Below are positions 31,937-39,825 of a DNA stretch of 64,000 bases, piece by piece; within the stretch, counting starts at the first letter, position 1; each line of letters opens with the position of its first letter. This DNA is from Leptolyngbya sp. NIES-2104. GTDB lineage: Bacteria; Cyanobacteriota; Cyanobacteriia; Leptolyngbyales; Leptolyngbyaceae. The position numbers were made by a program, and so were the translations under genes. The notes beneath the pieces are model-generated. The model searched no databases, had not been told where the DNA came from, and saw only the letters and a program-made list of their open reading frames with translations. Location of the stretch: positions 4,092,001 to 4,156,000 of the forward strand of contig NZ_BBWW01000001.1 in NCBI RefSeq assembly GCF_001485215.1, in the 5' to 3' direction.

Positions 31937-34875
31937 TGGTGTGTACCTGTGAGCGTGAAGGCTGCCCAATGATAGGGATCAGAATAGGGAGTGTCTTGTA
32001 GCTCTATCTTACGTGCGTTGAGGTTTTCTTGAATCAGTGTAATTTCATCTTGAATGTCTTGGTGATAATCGTGATTTGGAGAAAGTTGAGTGAGCCAACG
32101 ATCGAGCCATTCGAGCAGGGCTTGATAGGTCAGCGATCGTAACCAGGTTTGAGCAGTTTTGAGGGCTTGGGCGGCGGGAATTTCGGGATAGAGTTCGTAG
32201 AACTTGAGAATGAGCCAAGTGTTTGAGATTTCGTTGACGTTCCAGAGGGTGCTAAGGACAGCGGTGGCTCCAGCTTGTAAGAAAGCGCTAACGAGTCCGA
32301 CAAATTCGGTGTCGATCGATTGGTTTCCAGTGAGTGCAGTTTCGCAGGCTGAAAGGGTGATGAGTTCATAAGCAGTCAGATTGAGATGACGAATCGTTTT
32401 AGCGGTGAGAGGTTCGTCATCGGTGAGGATGAGGGCAGAGTGTTCGGGTGGAGTGTTGTAACCTGCGTGTCCGGTGAAGTGGAAATGCGTATGCTGATCG
32501 CTCAATGCGTGAATGACGTTTTCTGCGGTTGCTTTAGTTTCGTCGAGTCGCGTGTGGTGTGGAAAGAGATAGCAAGCTAGGGCGGATTCAAGTTGTGCGT
32601 AGGGCATCTGAGCGCGATCTGTTTTCGGGTCTTCGACGCTGAGTAAGTTGAGATGTGTCGATCGGGGTTTCTTTTGCAAAGTTAAGCCGATTTGAAGGCT
32701 CGGAAGGTAGCTAACTGCGAGGGTTTCTGAGAATAGAGCGTGAAGGGGAAAGCGATGTAGATCGCGATGGGGTAAAAGGATCAGGTTTTGGATATTGGAG
32801 AGATGGGATTCGATCGCGCTAATTTGCAGAATTTCTTTTAGCTTTGCAAGTTGCGTCTTTAAACTTCTACGCCAAGGATGATCAGATTGATTTGCTTTTT
32901 TGTTTCGATAATCGTTGTATTGAGTATTCCAGGATTTGATCCAGGACTGGAGTTTTTGACATCGATCGTAAGGCAAAGCATTCTCTAAAAGGATTGGATC
33001 TTCTGAAGTTGGGGTGAGAATGAAGGTGGCGAGGGAATCATCGCTGAAATGCCAGTAAACGATCGCGGTTTGCGGGTTGAGCAGTTGGCGCATTTCTGCA
33101 TAGCTTGGACTGACGACTTGTTCTTTCCATTCGTCGAGAATCCAAGTGAGACAGCGATTTTTATAGCGTTCTGCGGTTTCGAGAGCGGTGATGGTTTCGT
33201 CTTGGGCGATTAAGCGATCGACAGCGATCTGGCTAAAGCCTGAGAATTTTGCTTCGAGGTTGCGTTTCTGTAAGGGTGTCGATTGAGCATTAATCAATTG
33301 CCGAAACACTTCTAATCCTGTGACGTGCCATTTATCAGCAGCTTTGGGATTGCCTAAGCCAAGATAGGCTTTAATGAGGTTTTGAATGAGTTCTAAATAA
33401 TGCTTCGGGAATGATTCTAATGTCTGTCTTGCGGTGTTGTAACTCGTGATTACTCGACCGTAGTAAATTTTGGCAGCTTGAATATTTTGTTCGCGTTGTG
33501 CTTGGTAAAAATAGGTATTGCCTTTGCCACGATGAAGATTTCCCCATCCTTCAGGGTCAGCTTCTTTTAGAACATGGGTAAGTCCTTGATTGTAATTCGC
33601 GATTGCCCCTTCGTATCGTCCTAAATTATCGAGTGAAATGCCGCGATTGTACCAAGCTGCGTGAAAATCCGGTTTGATTTTGATCGCTTTGTCACAACTT
33701 ACGATTGCGTCTTCGTACTGTCCTAGATTATGGAGTGAATTGCCACGATTCGTCCAAGCTGAATGGTTATCTGGTTTAATATCGAGCGCTTTGTCGCAAC
33801 TTACGATCGCATCTTCGTACTGTCCTAGATTATGGAGTGAAATACTACGATTGTTCCAAGCTTCATTCTTACCTGGTTTAATGTGGAGCGCTTTGTCAAA
33901 GCTTGCAATCGCATCTTCGTACCGATCTAGATCATTGAGTAAAATGCCGCGATTGTACCAAGCTTCATCAAGATCTGGTTTGATGTCGAGCGCTTTATCA
34001 AAGCTTGCAATCGCATCTTCGTCCCGTCCTAAATTGTGGAGTGAACTGCCACGATTGCACCAAGCTGCATGAGAATCCGATTCGATGTCGAGTGCTTTAT
34101 CAAAGCTTGCGACCGCATCTTCGCACCGTCCTAAATTGTGAAGTGAAATACCGCGATTGTACAAAGCTTGATAATTTGGTTCGATGTCGAGTGCTTTATC
34201 AAAGCTTGCGACCGCATCTTCGTCCCGTCCTAAATTGTGGAGTGAATCGCCGCGAATGATCCATACTTCTGGAAGATCCGATGTGATGCCGAGCGCTTTA
34301 TCGTAGCTTGCAATCGCATCTTCGTATCTTCCTAGATTATCAAGTGAAATGCCACGAATGATCCGTACTCCTGGGAGATCCGGTTTGATGTCGAGCACTT
34401 TGTCATAGCTTACGATCGCCCCCTCAAAATTCCCTGCACGGTAACATTCATTTCCCCGCTCAAACCAAGCCTCCGCTTCATCGTTCGGAGCCTGCGATCG
34501 ATTCTCTCGCTCTAACCGTTGCCCGATCGACTCCGCCACCCAACACAACTCCCCCTCCTGCAACCGCCCCAACCTCAACAACCGTTCCCCTAACTCCCGA
34601 TGCTCCTCCCCACCCTGCAACCGCTCTCCAAACCCACGCAACCACTCTGCCAAACCCTCCCGCGTCACCCCTCGCTGTTGCAAAAATCCCCGAATCCATC
34701 CGCGATTAAACTCCGATCGCCGTTCCACTTCATTCAGCAACGCAAAAAATACCGCTTCATACTCAGCAGCAGAAAGCGTCTGTTGAACCGGAGAAATAGC
34801 AGGTTCAACTTGAGAACGAGTACCAAACCAGTGACGAAACGATTGCTTTAACCAGCGCCAGAGCTTTGCAAACAT
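31933..34875 (-). CDS. TPR-repeat CHAT domain (caspase-like) protein
   Basis: The 980 residues form three parts: a helical N-terminal domain (1-130, Arg/Glu-rich), about nine 34-residue TPR repeats (136-430), a helical linker, and a C-terminal CHAT domain (about 680-980). The catalytic dyad is intact: His803 in HFHFTGHAGYNTP and Cys844 in LITLSACETAL. CHAT proteins are cysteine peptidases of the caspase-separase clan; TPR-CHAT proteins act in CRISPR-linked and gasdermin-linked defence. Two small membrane proteins are translationally coupled downstream. The substrate is unknown. Confidence 0.9.
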   Translation of the reverse strand: MFAKLWRWLKQSFRHWFGTRSQVEPAISPVQQTLSAAEYEAVFFALLNEVERRSEFNRGWIRGFLQQRGVTREGLAEWLRGFGERLQGGEEHRELGERLLRLGRLQEGELCWVAESIGQRLERENRSQAPNDEAEAWFERGNECYRAGNFEGAIVSYDKVLDIKPDLPGVRIIRGISLDNLGRYEDAIASYDKALGITSDLPEVWIIRGDSLHNLGRDEDAVASFDKALDIEPNYQALYNRGISLHNLGRCEDAVASFDKALDIESDSHAAWCNRGSSLHNLGRDEDAIASFDKALDIKPDLDEAWYNRGILLNDLDRYEDAIASFDKALHIKPGKNEAWNNRSISLHNLGQYEDAIVSCDKALDIKPDNHSAWTNRGNSLHNLGQYEDAIVSCDKAIKIKPDFHAAWYNRGISLDNLGRYEGAIANYNQGLTHVLKEADPEGWGNLHRGKGNTYFYQAQREQNIQAAKIYYGRVITSYNTARQTLESFPKHYLELIQNLIKAYLGLGNPKAADKWHVTGLEVFRQLINAQSTPLQKRNLEAKFSGFSQIAVDRLIAQDETITALETAERYKNRCLTWILDEWKEQVVSPSYAEMRQLLNPQTAIVYWHFSDDSLATFILTPTSEDPILLENALPYDRCQKLQSWIKSWNTQYNDYRNKKANQSDHPWRRSLKTQLAKLKEILQISAIESHLSNIQNLILLPHRDLHRFPLHALFSETLAVSYLPSLQIGLTLQKKPRSTHLNLLSVEDPKTDRAQMPYAQLESALACYLFPHHTRLDETKATAENVIHALSDQHTHFHFTGHAGYNTPPEHSALILTDDEPLTAKTIRHLNLTAYELITLSACETALTGNQSIDTEFVGLVSAFLQAGATAVLSTLWNVNEISNTWLILKFYELYPEIPAAQALKTAQTWLRSLTYQALLEWLDRWLTQLSPNHDYHQDIQDEITLIQENLNARKIELQDTPYSDPYHWAAFTLTGTHQ
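33590..34470. repeat. About nine 102-bp tandem repeats encoding TPR motifs
   Basis: The CHAT gene carries direct repeats of about 102 bp (34 codons), with near-identical blocks such as the sequence encoding SLHNLG and EDAIASFDKALDI. High similarity at DNA level suggests recent expansion or gene conversion; one unit is a codon shorter. These are coding repeats without spacers, not a CRISPR array. Confidence 0.85.
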
Positions 34876-34946
34876 CGATCAATCTTGACACGACATCTCA
34901 TTCTACAGAACGAAAATTTGGAGTCTGCAAAATTTATCGATCGATT

Positions 34947-35216
34947 TTATACTTGTTGTCGCAATCGTTCTAGTGTTTGTCGATCGTCTTCCAGATCCGA
35001 TTCATCGTAATGTAGATATACGTTAGACTGCTTTAGAAAGGTATCAACGGCAAAGCGCGATCGTAATCCTAAAATTTGTCTGACTTGAAACCGAGTGATA
35101 ATATCATTTCGATAGGCTTCAATCACCAAAGCCTCTAAAGCTTTGCGCGACAAATCATCACCGTTACGTTGCAGAGTTTCGGCAAAGTCATCAGGAATAT
35201 TGATCGTTACTTGCAT
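34947..35216 (-). CDS. UPF0175 family protein (antitoxin-like)
   Basis: The 89-residue protein starts MQVTINIPDDFAETLQ and has the helix-turn-helix-like ALVIEAYRNDIITRFQVRQILGL typical of UPF0175, a small family often paired with a DUF3368/PIN toxin. No PIN gene is found on either side: the 71 bp to the CHAT start are empty. It may be an orphan antitoxin or a transcription regulator of the CHAT operon, which it precedes on the same strand. Confidence 0.82.
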   Translation of the reverse strand: MQVTINIPDDFAETLQRNGDDLSRKALEALVIEAYRNDIITRFQVRQILGLRSRFAVDTFLKQSNVYLHYDESDLEDDRQTLERLRQQV

Positions 35217-35394
35217 AAAGATACAGGATGATGCTTTGACTCTAGTTTACTGGTAGATGTTCGATCATGTCGGTAAAGACATTGCGATCGCACTTCCAAA
35301 TAACTCATTCCACAACTCGAAGAAAAGTACGATCGCTTAAAACATCCGCTTTCCTTCTATGTCAAAATAGCCTTAGCAGGAAAAGTTGCATTTT

Positions 35395-35646
35395 ATGACC
35401 GTTCAAGAAACCCTACAACGCTATCATCTTGTTCACTCTGATCCAGAAATCATGAGTGGGATGCCTGTTTTTGTAGGAACCCGTGTACCCGTTCAGACCT
35501 TTTTCGATTATTTGGAAGGCGAAAATGGGTTGAACGAATTCATTGACGATTTTCCACACTTACAGCATCAAGCGATCCAAGTGCTAGAAGCGATCGCGAA
35601 ATCCACAATCGAACAAGAACGGAAGGCGCGTGCAGGTTCTACTTGA
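35395..35646 (+). CDS. DUF433 domain protein, antitoxin partner
   Basis: The protein has 83 residues from MTVQETLQRYHLVHSD; a TTG three codons earlier is possible. The motif PEIMSGMPVFVGTRVPVQTFFDYLEGE is the DUF433 winged-helix core. In cyanobacteria this family pairs with DUF5615 PIN-like proteins as a type II toxin-antitoxin module. It overlaps the next gene by 17 bp. Confidence 0.88.
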   Translation: MTVQETLQRYHLVHSDPEIMSGMPVFVGTRVPVQTFFDYLEGENGLNEFIDDFPHLQHQAIQVLEAIAKSTIEQERKARAGST

Positions 35647-35989
35647 CGAAAATCTCTTGAGTAAAAAACTCAAACGCCCTTTGATAGAAGCTGGCTATTC
35701 GGTCAGTAATGTAGACGACATGGGTTGGCGAGGCTTCAAAGATCGCGAAATCCTGAATCTGGCAGAAGCACATCCTTTCGATATTTTCATCACGGCTGAT
35801 AAAAATTTGGTCTATCAGCAAAATCTTGTGCAGCGATCGCTTAGACTCGTTATTCTAGATTCCAGCAGTACTCGCCCTGATCATTTACTGCCGCTCATTG
35901 TGCAATTGAGTACGGTTCTTTCGCAACTCTCAAGCGGAACTGCAATCTCAATTAATGACGCGGCTGAAATTGCTCAAATTTATCCTTAA
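35630..35989 (+). CDS. DUF5615 PIN-like protein, toxin partner
   Basis: The 119 residues start at GTG 35630, inside the DUF433 gene. The PIN-like fold is marked by the first acidic pair in VLLDENLLSKKL, then GWRGFKDREILNLAEAH and FIFITADKNL-type strand (DIFITADKNL) with Asp. Such Mut7-C/DUF5615 proteins are predicted RNases. The pair with DUF433 is complete and looks intact. Confidence 0.88.
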   Translation: MQVLLDENLLSKKLKRPLIEAGYSVSNVDDMGWRGFKDREILNLAEAHPFDIFITADKNLVYQQNLVQRSLRLVILDSSSTRPDHLLPLIVQLSTVLSQLSSGTAISINDAAEIAQIYP

Positions 35990-36046
35990 CATCAGCGACG
36001 ATTGATCGATTGAGTCTTTTATCAGGTTTGGACAGTCTGAAGTGAA

Positions 36047-36841
36047 ATGCTAGATTGGATTCACCGTTGTGAGTCTGCCCGTATGTCGAACAATCTCTTC
36101 ACGACTTCAGAGCCATCTTCTACGCCGATCGTCATTTCTCCGAATTCGCCCATCGTCGGTTGGGGCATTGTTTTAATTGCATTTGGAATTGCTCTAGGGA
36201 GTCAAGCATTGCGAAAAGATCGATCGCAGCCCGAACTCGATCCTTATCAACCGTTACCGTTTACTCAACCGCTGCAATGGCTCGGATACGGCAAACAATT
36301 GGAAAATGCGAAGAATCTCGAAGGCGCGATCGCAGTTTACGAACAAGGCTTAAAACAGCACCCGAATGATTTTCGACTGTGGCACGAACGGGGGTTGGCA
36401 TTGGCGAAACATCAGCGATTTGAAGCAGCATTAGAGAGTTACGATCGCGCTTATGAACTGCGTCCAGACTGTCGGGATTTGGCACATGAGCGGGGAGATG
36501 CACTCTTGCAGCTTAGACGATATGAAGAAGCGATCACATCACTGGAATTTTATTTGCGGTATGTGCGGGAAAGTGCTCATATCTCAAGTGATATTGGTAT
36601 GGCGCAGTATCGGTTAGGACGGTATGAAGACGCATTACGATCGCTCAATGCTGCCATTAACAGCGCTCAGCGTGATCCTTATTCTCTGACTCAGGCAAGA
36701 TACTATCAAATTGAAAGTTTGCGGCAGTTGGGGCGATTGGATGAGGCGATTCAGGCGGCGGTATTGGGAATGAAGGAAAGTGCTGACCCGTACTTTAAGG
36801 CGCAATATGAAGCATTGCAAAGTCAGATGGGGATTCACTAG
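36047..36841 (+). CDS. Membrane-anchored TPR protein
   Basis: The 264 residues have one hydrophobic segment (about 38-54, IVGWGIVLIAFGIALG) and then about five TPR motifs (LEGAIAVYEQGLKQHPND and following). A second ATG at 36083 (MSNNLFTTSE) is an equally possible start. TPR repeats mediate protein contacts; no partner is evident. It stands alone between the DUF433/DUF5615 module and a dehydrogenase-like gene. Confidence 0.82.
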   Translation: MLDWIHRCESARMSNNLFTTSEPSSTPIVISPNSPIVGWGIVLIAFGIALGSQALRKDRSQPELDPYQPLPFTQPLQWLGYGKQLENAKNLEGAIAVYEQGLKQHPNDFRLWHERGLALAKHQRFEAALESYDRAYELRPDCRDLAHERGDALLQLRRYEEAITSLEFYLRYVRESAHISSDIGMAQYRLGRYEDALRSLNAAINSAQRDPYSLTQARYYQIESLRQLGRLDEAIQAAVLGMKESADPYFKAQYEALQSQMGIH

Positions 36842-36888
36842 CAGCGTACCTCTACAATGAGAATCAGAAACGTAACGCGCAGATTCTC

Positions 36889-37992
36889 ATGACACAGCAA
36901 GTTCTTATTCTCGGTGGCAGTGGACGCATCGGGAGCAAAGTTGCCGCTGATTTGATTGCTCACACTTCAGCCGAGATTACGATCGCAGGACGCAATTTAG
37001 TCACGGGAGCAGAAGCTAGTCAGCGACTGGGAGAACGGGTGAAGTTTAGCGCGATCGATTTGTCTACAGGTTCGGGATTGAGAGCCGCGATCGATCAGGC
37101 TGATTTAGTGATTCACTGTGCGGGACCGTTTCACTATCGGGATGCGAGTGTGTTGCAGGTGTGCATTGATCAAGGTGTGAACTATGTTGATGTCAGCGAT
37201 CATCCTTCGTTTACTCGGAAGGCGTTAGCTTTTCGATCGAATGCTGAATCTGTTGGTGTTACTGCAATTATTAACACTGGCATTTTTCCTGGTATTTCTA
37301 ATAGCATGGTGCGGCGTGATGTCGAACAGTTAGACCATGCGGAGAAAATTCATTTAAGTTATGTGGTGGCAGGTTCGGGTGGTGCGGGTGTGACGGTGAT
37401 GCGGACGACGTTTTTAGGGTTACAGCGACCGTTTGAGGCTTGGATTGATGGCGACTGGAAGAGTGTGAAGCCGTATAGCGATCGAGAAGTCGTGGAGTTT
37501 CCCCAATACGGTAAAGTCGGCGTTTACTGGTTTGATATGCCCGAAGCGTTTACCCTGCCTGATACGTTTCCGGTCAAGACTGTCGTGACTAAGTTTGCAA
37601 CAGTTCCCACTTTTTATAACTATCTCACTTGGAGTGTGGCGCGTTGGTGGCATCCGCGATTGTTGCAGACCAAAGCGGTGATTGAGTTTCTATCGCACGT
37701 CAGTCACTCGATGACGGATGTCAGCGATCGCTTTAGTGGCATTGGAGTTGCAATTCGATCGGAAGTGATTGGCGAAAAAAATGGTCGATCGATGCGCTGT
37801 ATTTCAACATTGACGCACCCAGATACGGCAGTTTCAGCGGGAATTGGAACGGGAACGGTCGCGGAAATGTTGCTGTCTGGAGAATTGAAAAAACCGGGAG
37901 TTTGGGCGATCGAGCAAGCGTTACCGACTGCATTGTTTGATCAAGCGATGCAAAGTCGAGGAATTGAAATTCAACAGCAGTTAGTGGAGTAA
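36889..37992 (+). CDS. Saccharopine dehydrogenase-like NAD(P)-binding protein
   Basis: The 367 residues start with a Rossmann motif (QVLILGGSGRIGSKVAADL), followed by FSAIDLSTGSGLRAAIDQADLVIHCAGPF, the saccharopine dehydrogenase NADP-binding pattern. The catalytic C-terminal part does not resemble lysine enzymes. Related proteins act on lipids or are uncharacterised, so the substrate is open. Its last 12 bp overlap the convergent TlyA gene. Confidence 0.85.
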   Translation: MTQQVLILGGSGRIGSKVAADLIAHTSAEITIAGRNLVTGAEASQRLGERVKFSAIDLSTGSGLRAAIDQADLVIHCAGPFHYRDASVLQVCIDQGVNYVDVSDHPSFTRKALAFRSNAESVGVTAIINTGIFPGISNSMVRRDVEQLDHAEKIHLSYVVAGSGGAGVTVMRTTFLGLQRPFEAWIDGDWKSVKPYSDREVVEFPQYGKVGVYWFDMPEAFTLPDTFPVKTVVTKFATVPTFYNYLTWSVARWWHPRLLQTKAVIEFLSHVSHSMTDVSDRFSGIGVAIRSEVIGEKNGRSMRCISTLTHPDTAVSAGIGTGTVAEMLLSGELKKPGVWAIEQALPTALFDQAMQSRGIEIQQQLVE

Positions 37993-38796
37993 AGTTTTCT
38001 GGGCTGATCGCACCAATTGTTTAATGTGGTCAAAATCCGGTGATATTGTTTCAGAGTCCGATCGCATCCACAGCAAAAATTCAATGTTTCCCGCTGGACC
38101 CAAGAGCGGCGACCATGTAAGACCTTGATAGTACCAACCAATCGATCGAGCCGATTCCAGAACCTGCACGATCGCATCCGTCTGATCTTTCACATCGCGC
38201 ACTACGCCTTTTTTTCCAATGCGATCGCGTCCCACTTCAAACTGAGGTTTGACGAGCAAAACAGCTTCTTTCGGTGACTGCAACAGTTCCCAGAGTGCAG
38301 GCAAAATCTTAGTTAATGAAATAAACGAAACATCAACTACCGCCAAATCGGGAATTGGTTGATCAGGAGCATATAACTCTTCAGGTTTAAGATGCCGAAT
38401 ATTCGTCCGTTCTCTCAAAATCACACGCGGATCTTGGCGCAAACTCCAGGCAACTTGTCCATACCCAACATCAATTCCATAGACCAGTTTTGCACCCGAT
38501 TGCAGCAAACAATCGGTAAAGCCACCTGTTGAAATGCCACCATCAAGACAAACGCGATCGCGAATCTCGATCGGGAATTCCTCCAAAGCCTTACTCAGCT
38601 TTTCACCGCCACGAGAAACAAACGGCGATCGCGCTTTAATCTCGATCGTGGCATCGATCTCAACTTCAGTTCCTGGTTTATCAACTAACTGCTGATCGAC
38701 CCGAACTTCACCCGCCTGAATCAGTCGCTGAGCTTGTTGGCGAGACGTGCAAAGATCACGATCGACGAGAAGCGTATCAAGCCGCTGTTTAGGCAT
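37981..38796 (-). CDS. TlyA family rRNA (cytidine-2'-O)-methyltransferase
   Basis: The 271 residues have an S4 RNA-binding domain (1-62, RLDTLLVDRDLCTSRQQAQRLIQAGEVRV) and an FtsJ-like SAM domain (from about 82, CLDGGISTGGFTDCLLQSGA), where the catalytic K-D-K set is plausible. TlyA methylates 16S and/or 23S rRNA cytidines; some homologues were named hemolysins by mistake. It follows a methyltransferase gene on the same strand with a 2-bp gap. Confidence 0.92.
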   Translation of the reverse strand: MPKQRLDTLLVDRDLCTSRQQAQRLIQAGEVRVDQQLVDKPGTEVEIDATIEIKARSPFVSRGGEKLSKALEEFPIEIRDRVCLDGGISTGGFTDCLLQSGAKLVYGIDVGYGQVAWSLRQDPRVILRERTNIRHLKPEELYAPDQPIPDLAVVDVSFISLTKILPALWELLQSPKEAVLLVKPQFEVGRDRIGKKGVVRDVKDQTDAIVQVLESARSIGWYYQGLTWSPLLGPAGNIEFLLWMRSDSETISPDFDHIKQLVRSAQKTLLH

Positions 38797-38798
38797 TG

Positions 38799-39476
38799 TT
38801 AAAATGTCACCTTGTATAACTGAAACAATTCTCCAGGCTGTGTTTTTACAAGTTTACCGCCTTCAGATTGAATCAGTTTTTTCCAGTCTTCTAAAGATTC
38901 GAGAAACACTTCTGTACCTGAATAGGTTTCAAGAATTGCCCAACTTTCCGCTAGAGGTGCATCTGGGTCAAGCACATCGAAAATGAAGACTCCACCAGGT
39001 TTAAGGACTCGTTTTGTTTCGGACAACACTTGTGACCAGTAATCGATCGACGAATAGCAACTCACTCCCGTCGAAACCACATAATCAAACTGGTCTGCAT
39101 CGTATTGCAACTGATGAGCGGCTTCGAGTTTCACGCCCTTGAACAGTTTGGAATTGAGTTGAGGCGCACGAGCATTCATCGCATCACAGGCAACTTTGCT
39201 GACATCCTGACCGAAATAGTAAGCATTCCAATCGCGCCAGTTGTAAATCAAAAAACCAACGCCGCAACCGATATCGAGACAGCGTTGATTCTTTTGAGGT
39301 TGCGCGAGTTTCCAAAATGGAGATGTCACTTTCTCCTGAAGTTGTCCAGAAACCCGATCGCGGAAAATTGGCATCGATTCGACTTCTTCGGGCAGCGCGA
39401 TCGCTTCACCGCGATATTCTCGGTTAAAGCGATCGGCAATTGCCGCAATGTGCGGAGTCCAGTCTTGTACAGTCAA
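38799..39476 (-). CDS. Class I SAM-dependent methyltransferase
   Basis: The 225 residues carry motif I at CLDIGCGVGFLIYNW (about 72-86) and a post-I DFDYVVSTGVSCYSSI-like region; motif VLKPGGVFIFDVLDPD is also clear. The acceptor is unknown. A conserved opening (WTPHIAAIADRFNREYRGEAIALPEEVESMP-like, about 6-35) is seen in a cyanobacterial group. It sits in a run of three minus-strand genes with TlyA and a small protein. Confidence 0.86.
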   Translation of the reverse strand: MTVQDWTPHIAAIADRFNREYRGEAIALPEEVESMPIFRDRVSGQLQEKVTSPFWKLAQPQKNQRCLDIGCGVGFLIYNWRDWNAYYFGQDVSKVACDAMNARAPQLNSKLFKGVKLEAAHQLQYDADQFDYVVSTGVSCYSSIDYWSQVLSETKRVLKPGGVFIFDVLDPDAPLAESWAILETYSGTEVFLESLEDWKKLIQSEGGKLVKTQPGELFQLYKVTF

Positions 39477-39480
39477 TGAT

Positions 39481-39660
39481 TTAGCCTTTGAGTGCGCGAG
39501 TGAAGTTTTGACGGTAAGAACGATTAAACATCAAAGCGGGCCAAAGTAATGCTAAATACATCCGACCTTGACTAAAGTTTGTGCGTCGAAAGCCTTTCCA
39601 AAAACGATAAGCGCCGACGACATAAACCGCTAAAGCAATAATCAGCAATAGATTGCCCAT
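39481..39660 (-). CDS. Small single-helix membrane protein
   Basis: The protein has 59 residues from MGNLLLIIALAVYVVGAYRF; this start is fixed by GGAAG six bases upstream. One transmembrane helix (2-18) is followed by a basic tail (WKGFRRTNFSQGRMY, NRSYRQNFTRALKG). It is 4 bp upstream of the methyltransferase gene, so likely co-transcribed. Function is unknown. Confidence 0.7.
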   Translation of the reverse strand: MGNLLLIIALAVYVVGAYRFWKGFRRTNFSQGRMYLALLWPALMFNRSYRQNFTRALKG

Positions 39661-39825
39661 ACCAAACTTCCTCGATCGATATAGTTCAAATTTTAGCAAT
39701 CCAGATTCAGAGTCGGGGGAATTTTTCGATTGCTAATAATTGTGAGGTTCCTTGTCCGAAAAAAGCGAGCACTGTCACATTAAGTGAAGAGCGATCTAAT
39801 ATCGAGAAAGTAAGAGGGAGACTGT

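Noticed and set aside
33590-34470. Regular ~100-bp repeats resembling an array
   Set aside because: The repeats are continuous in frame and encode TPR motifs; there are no spacers, so this is not CRISPR.
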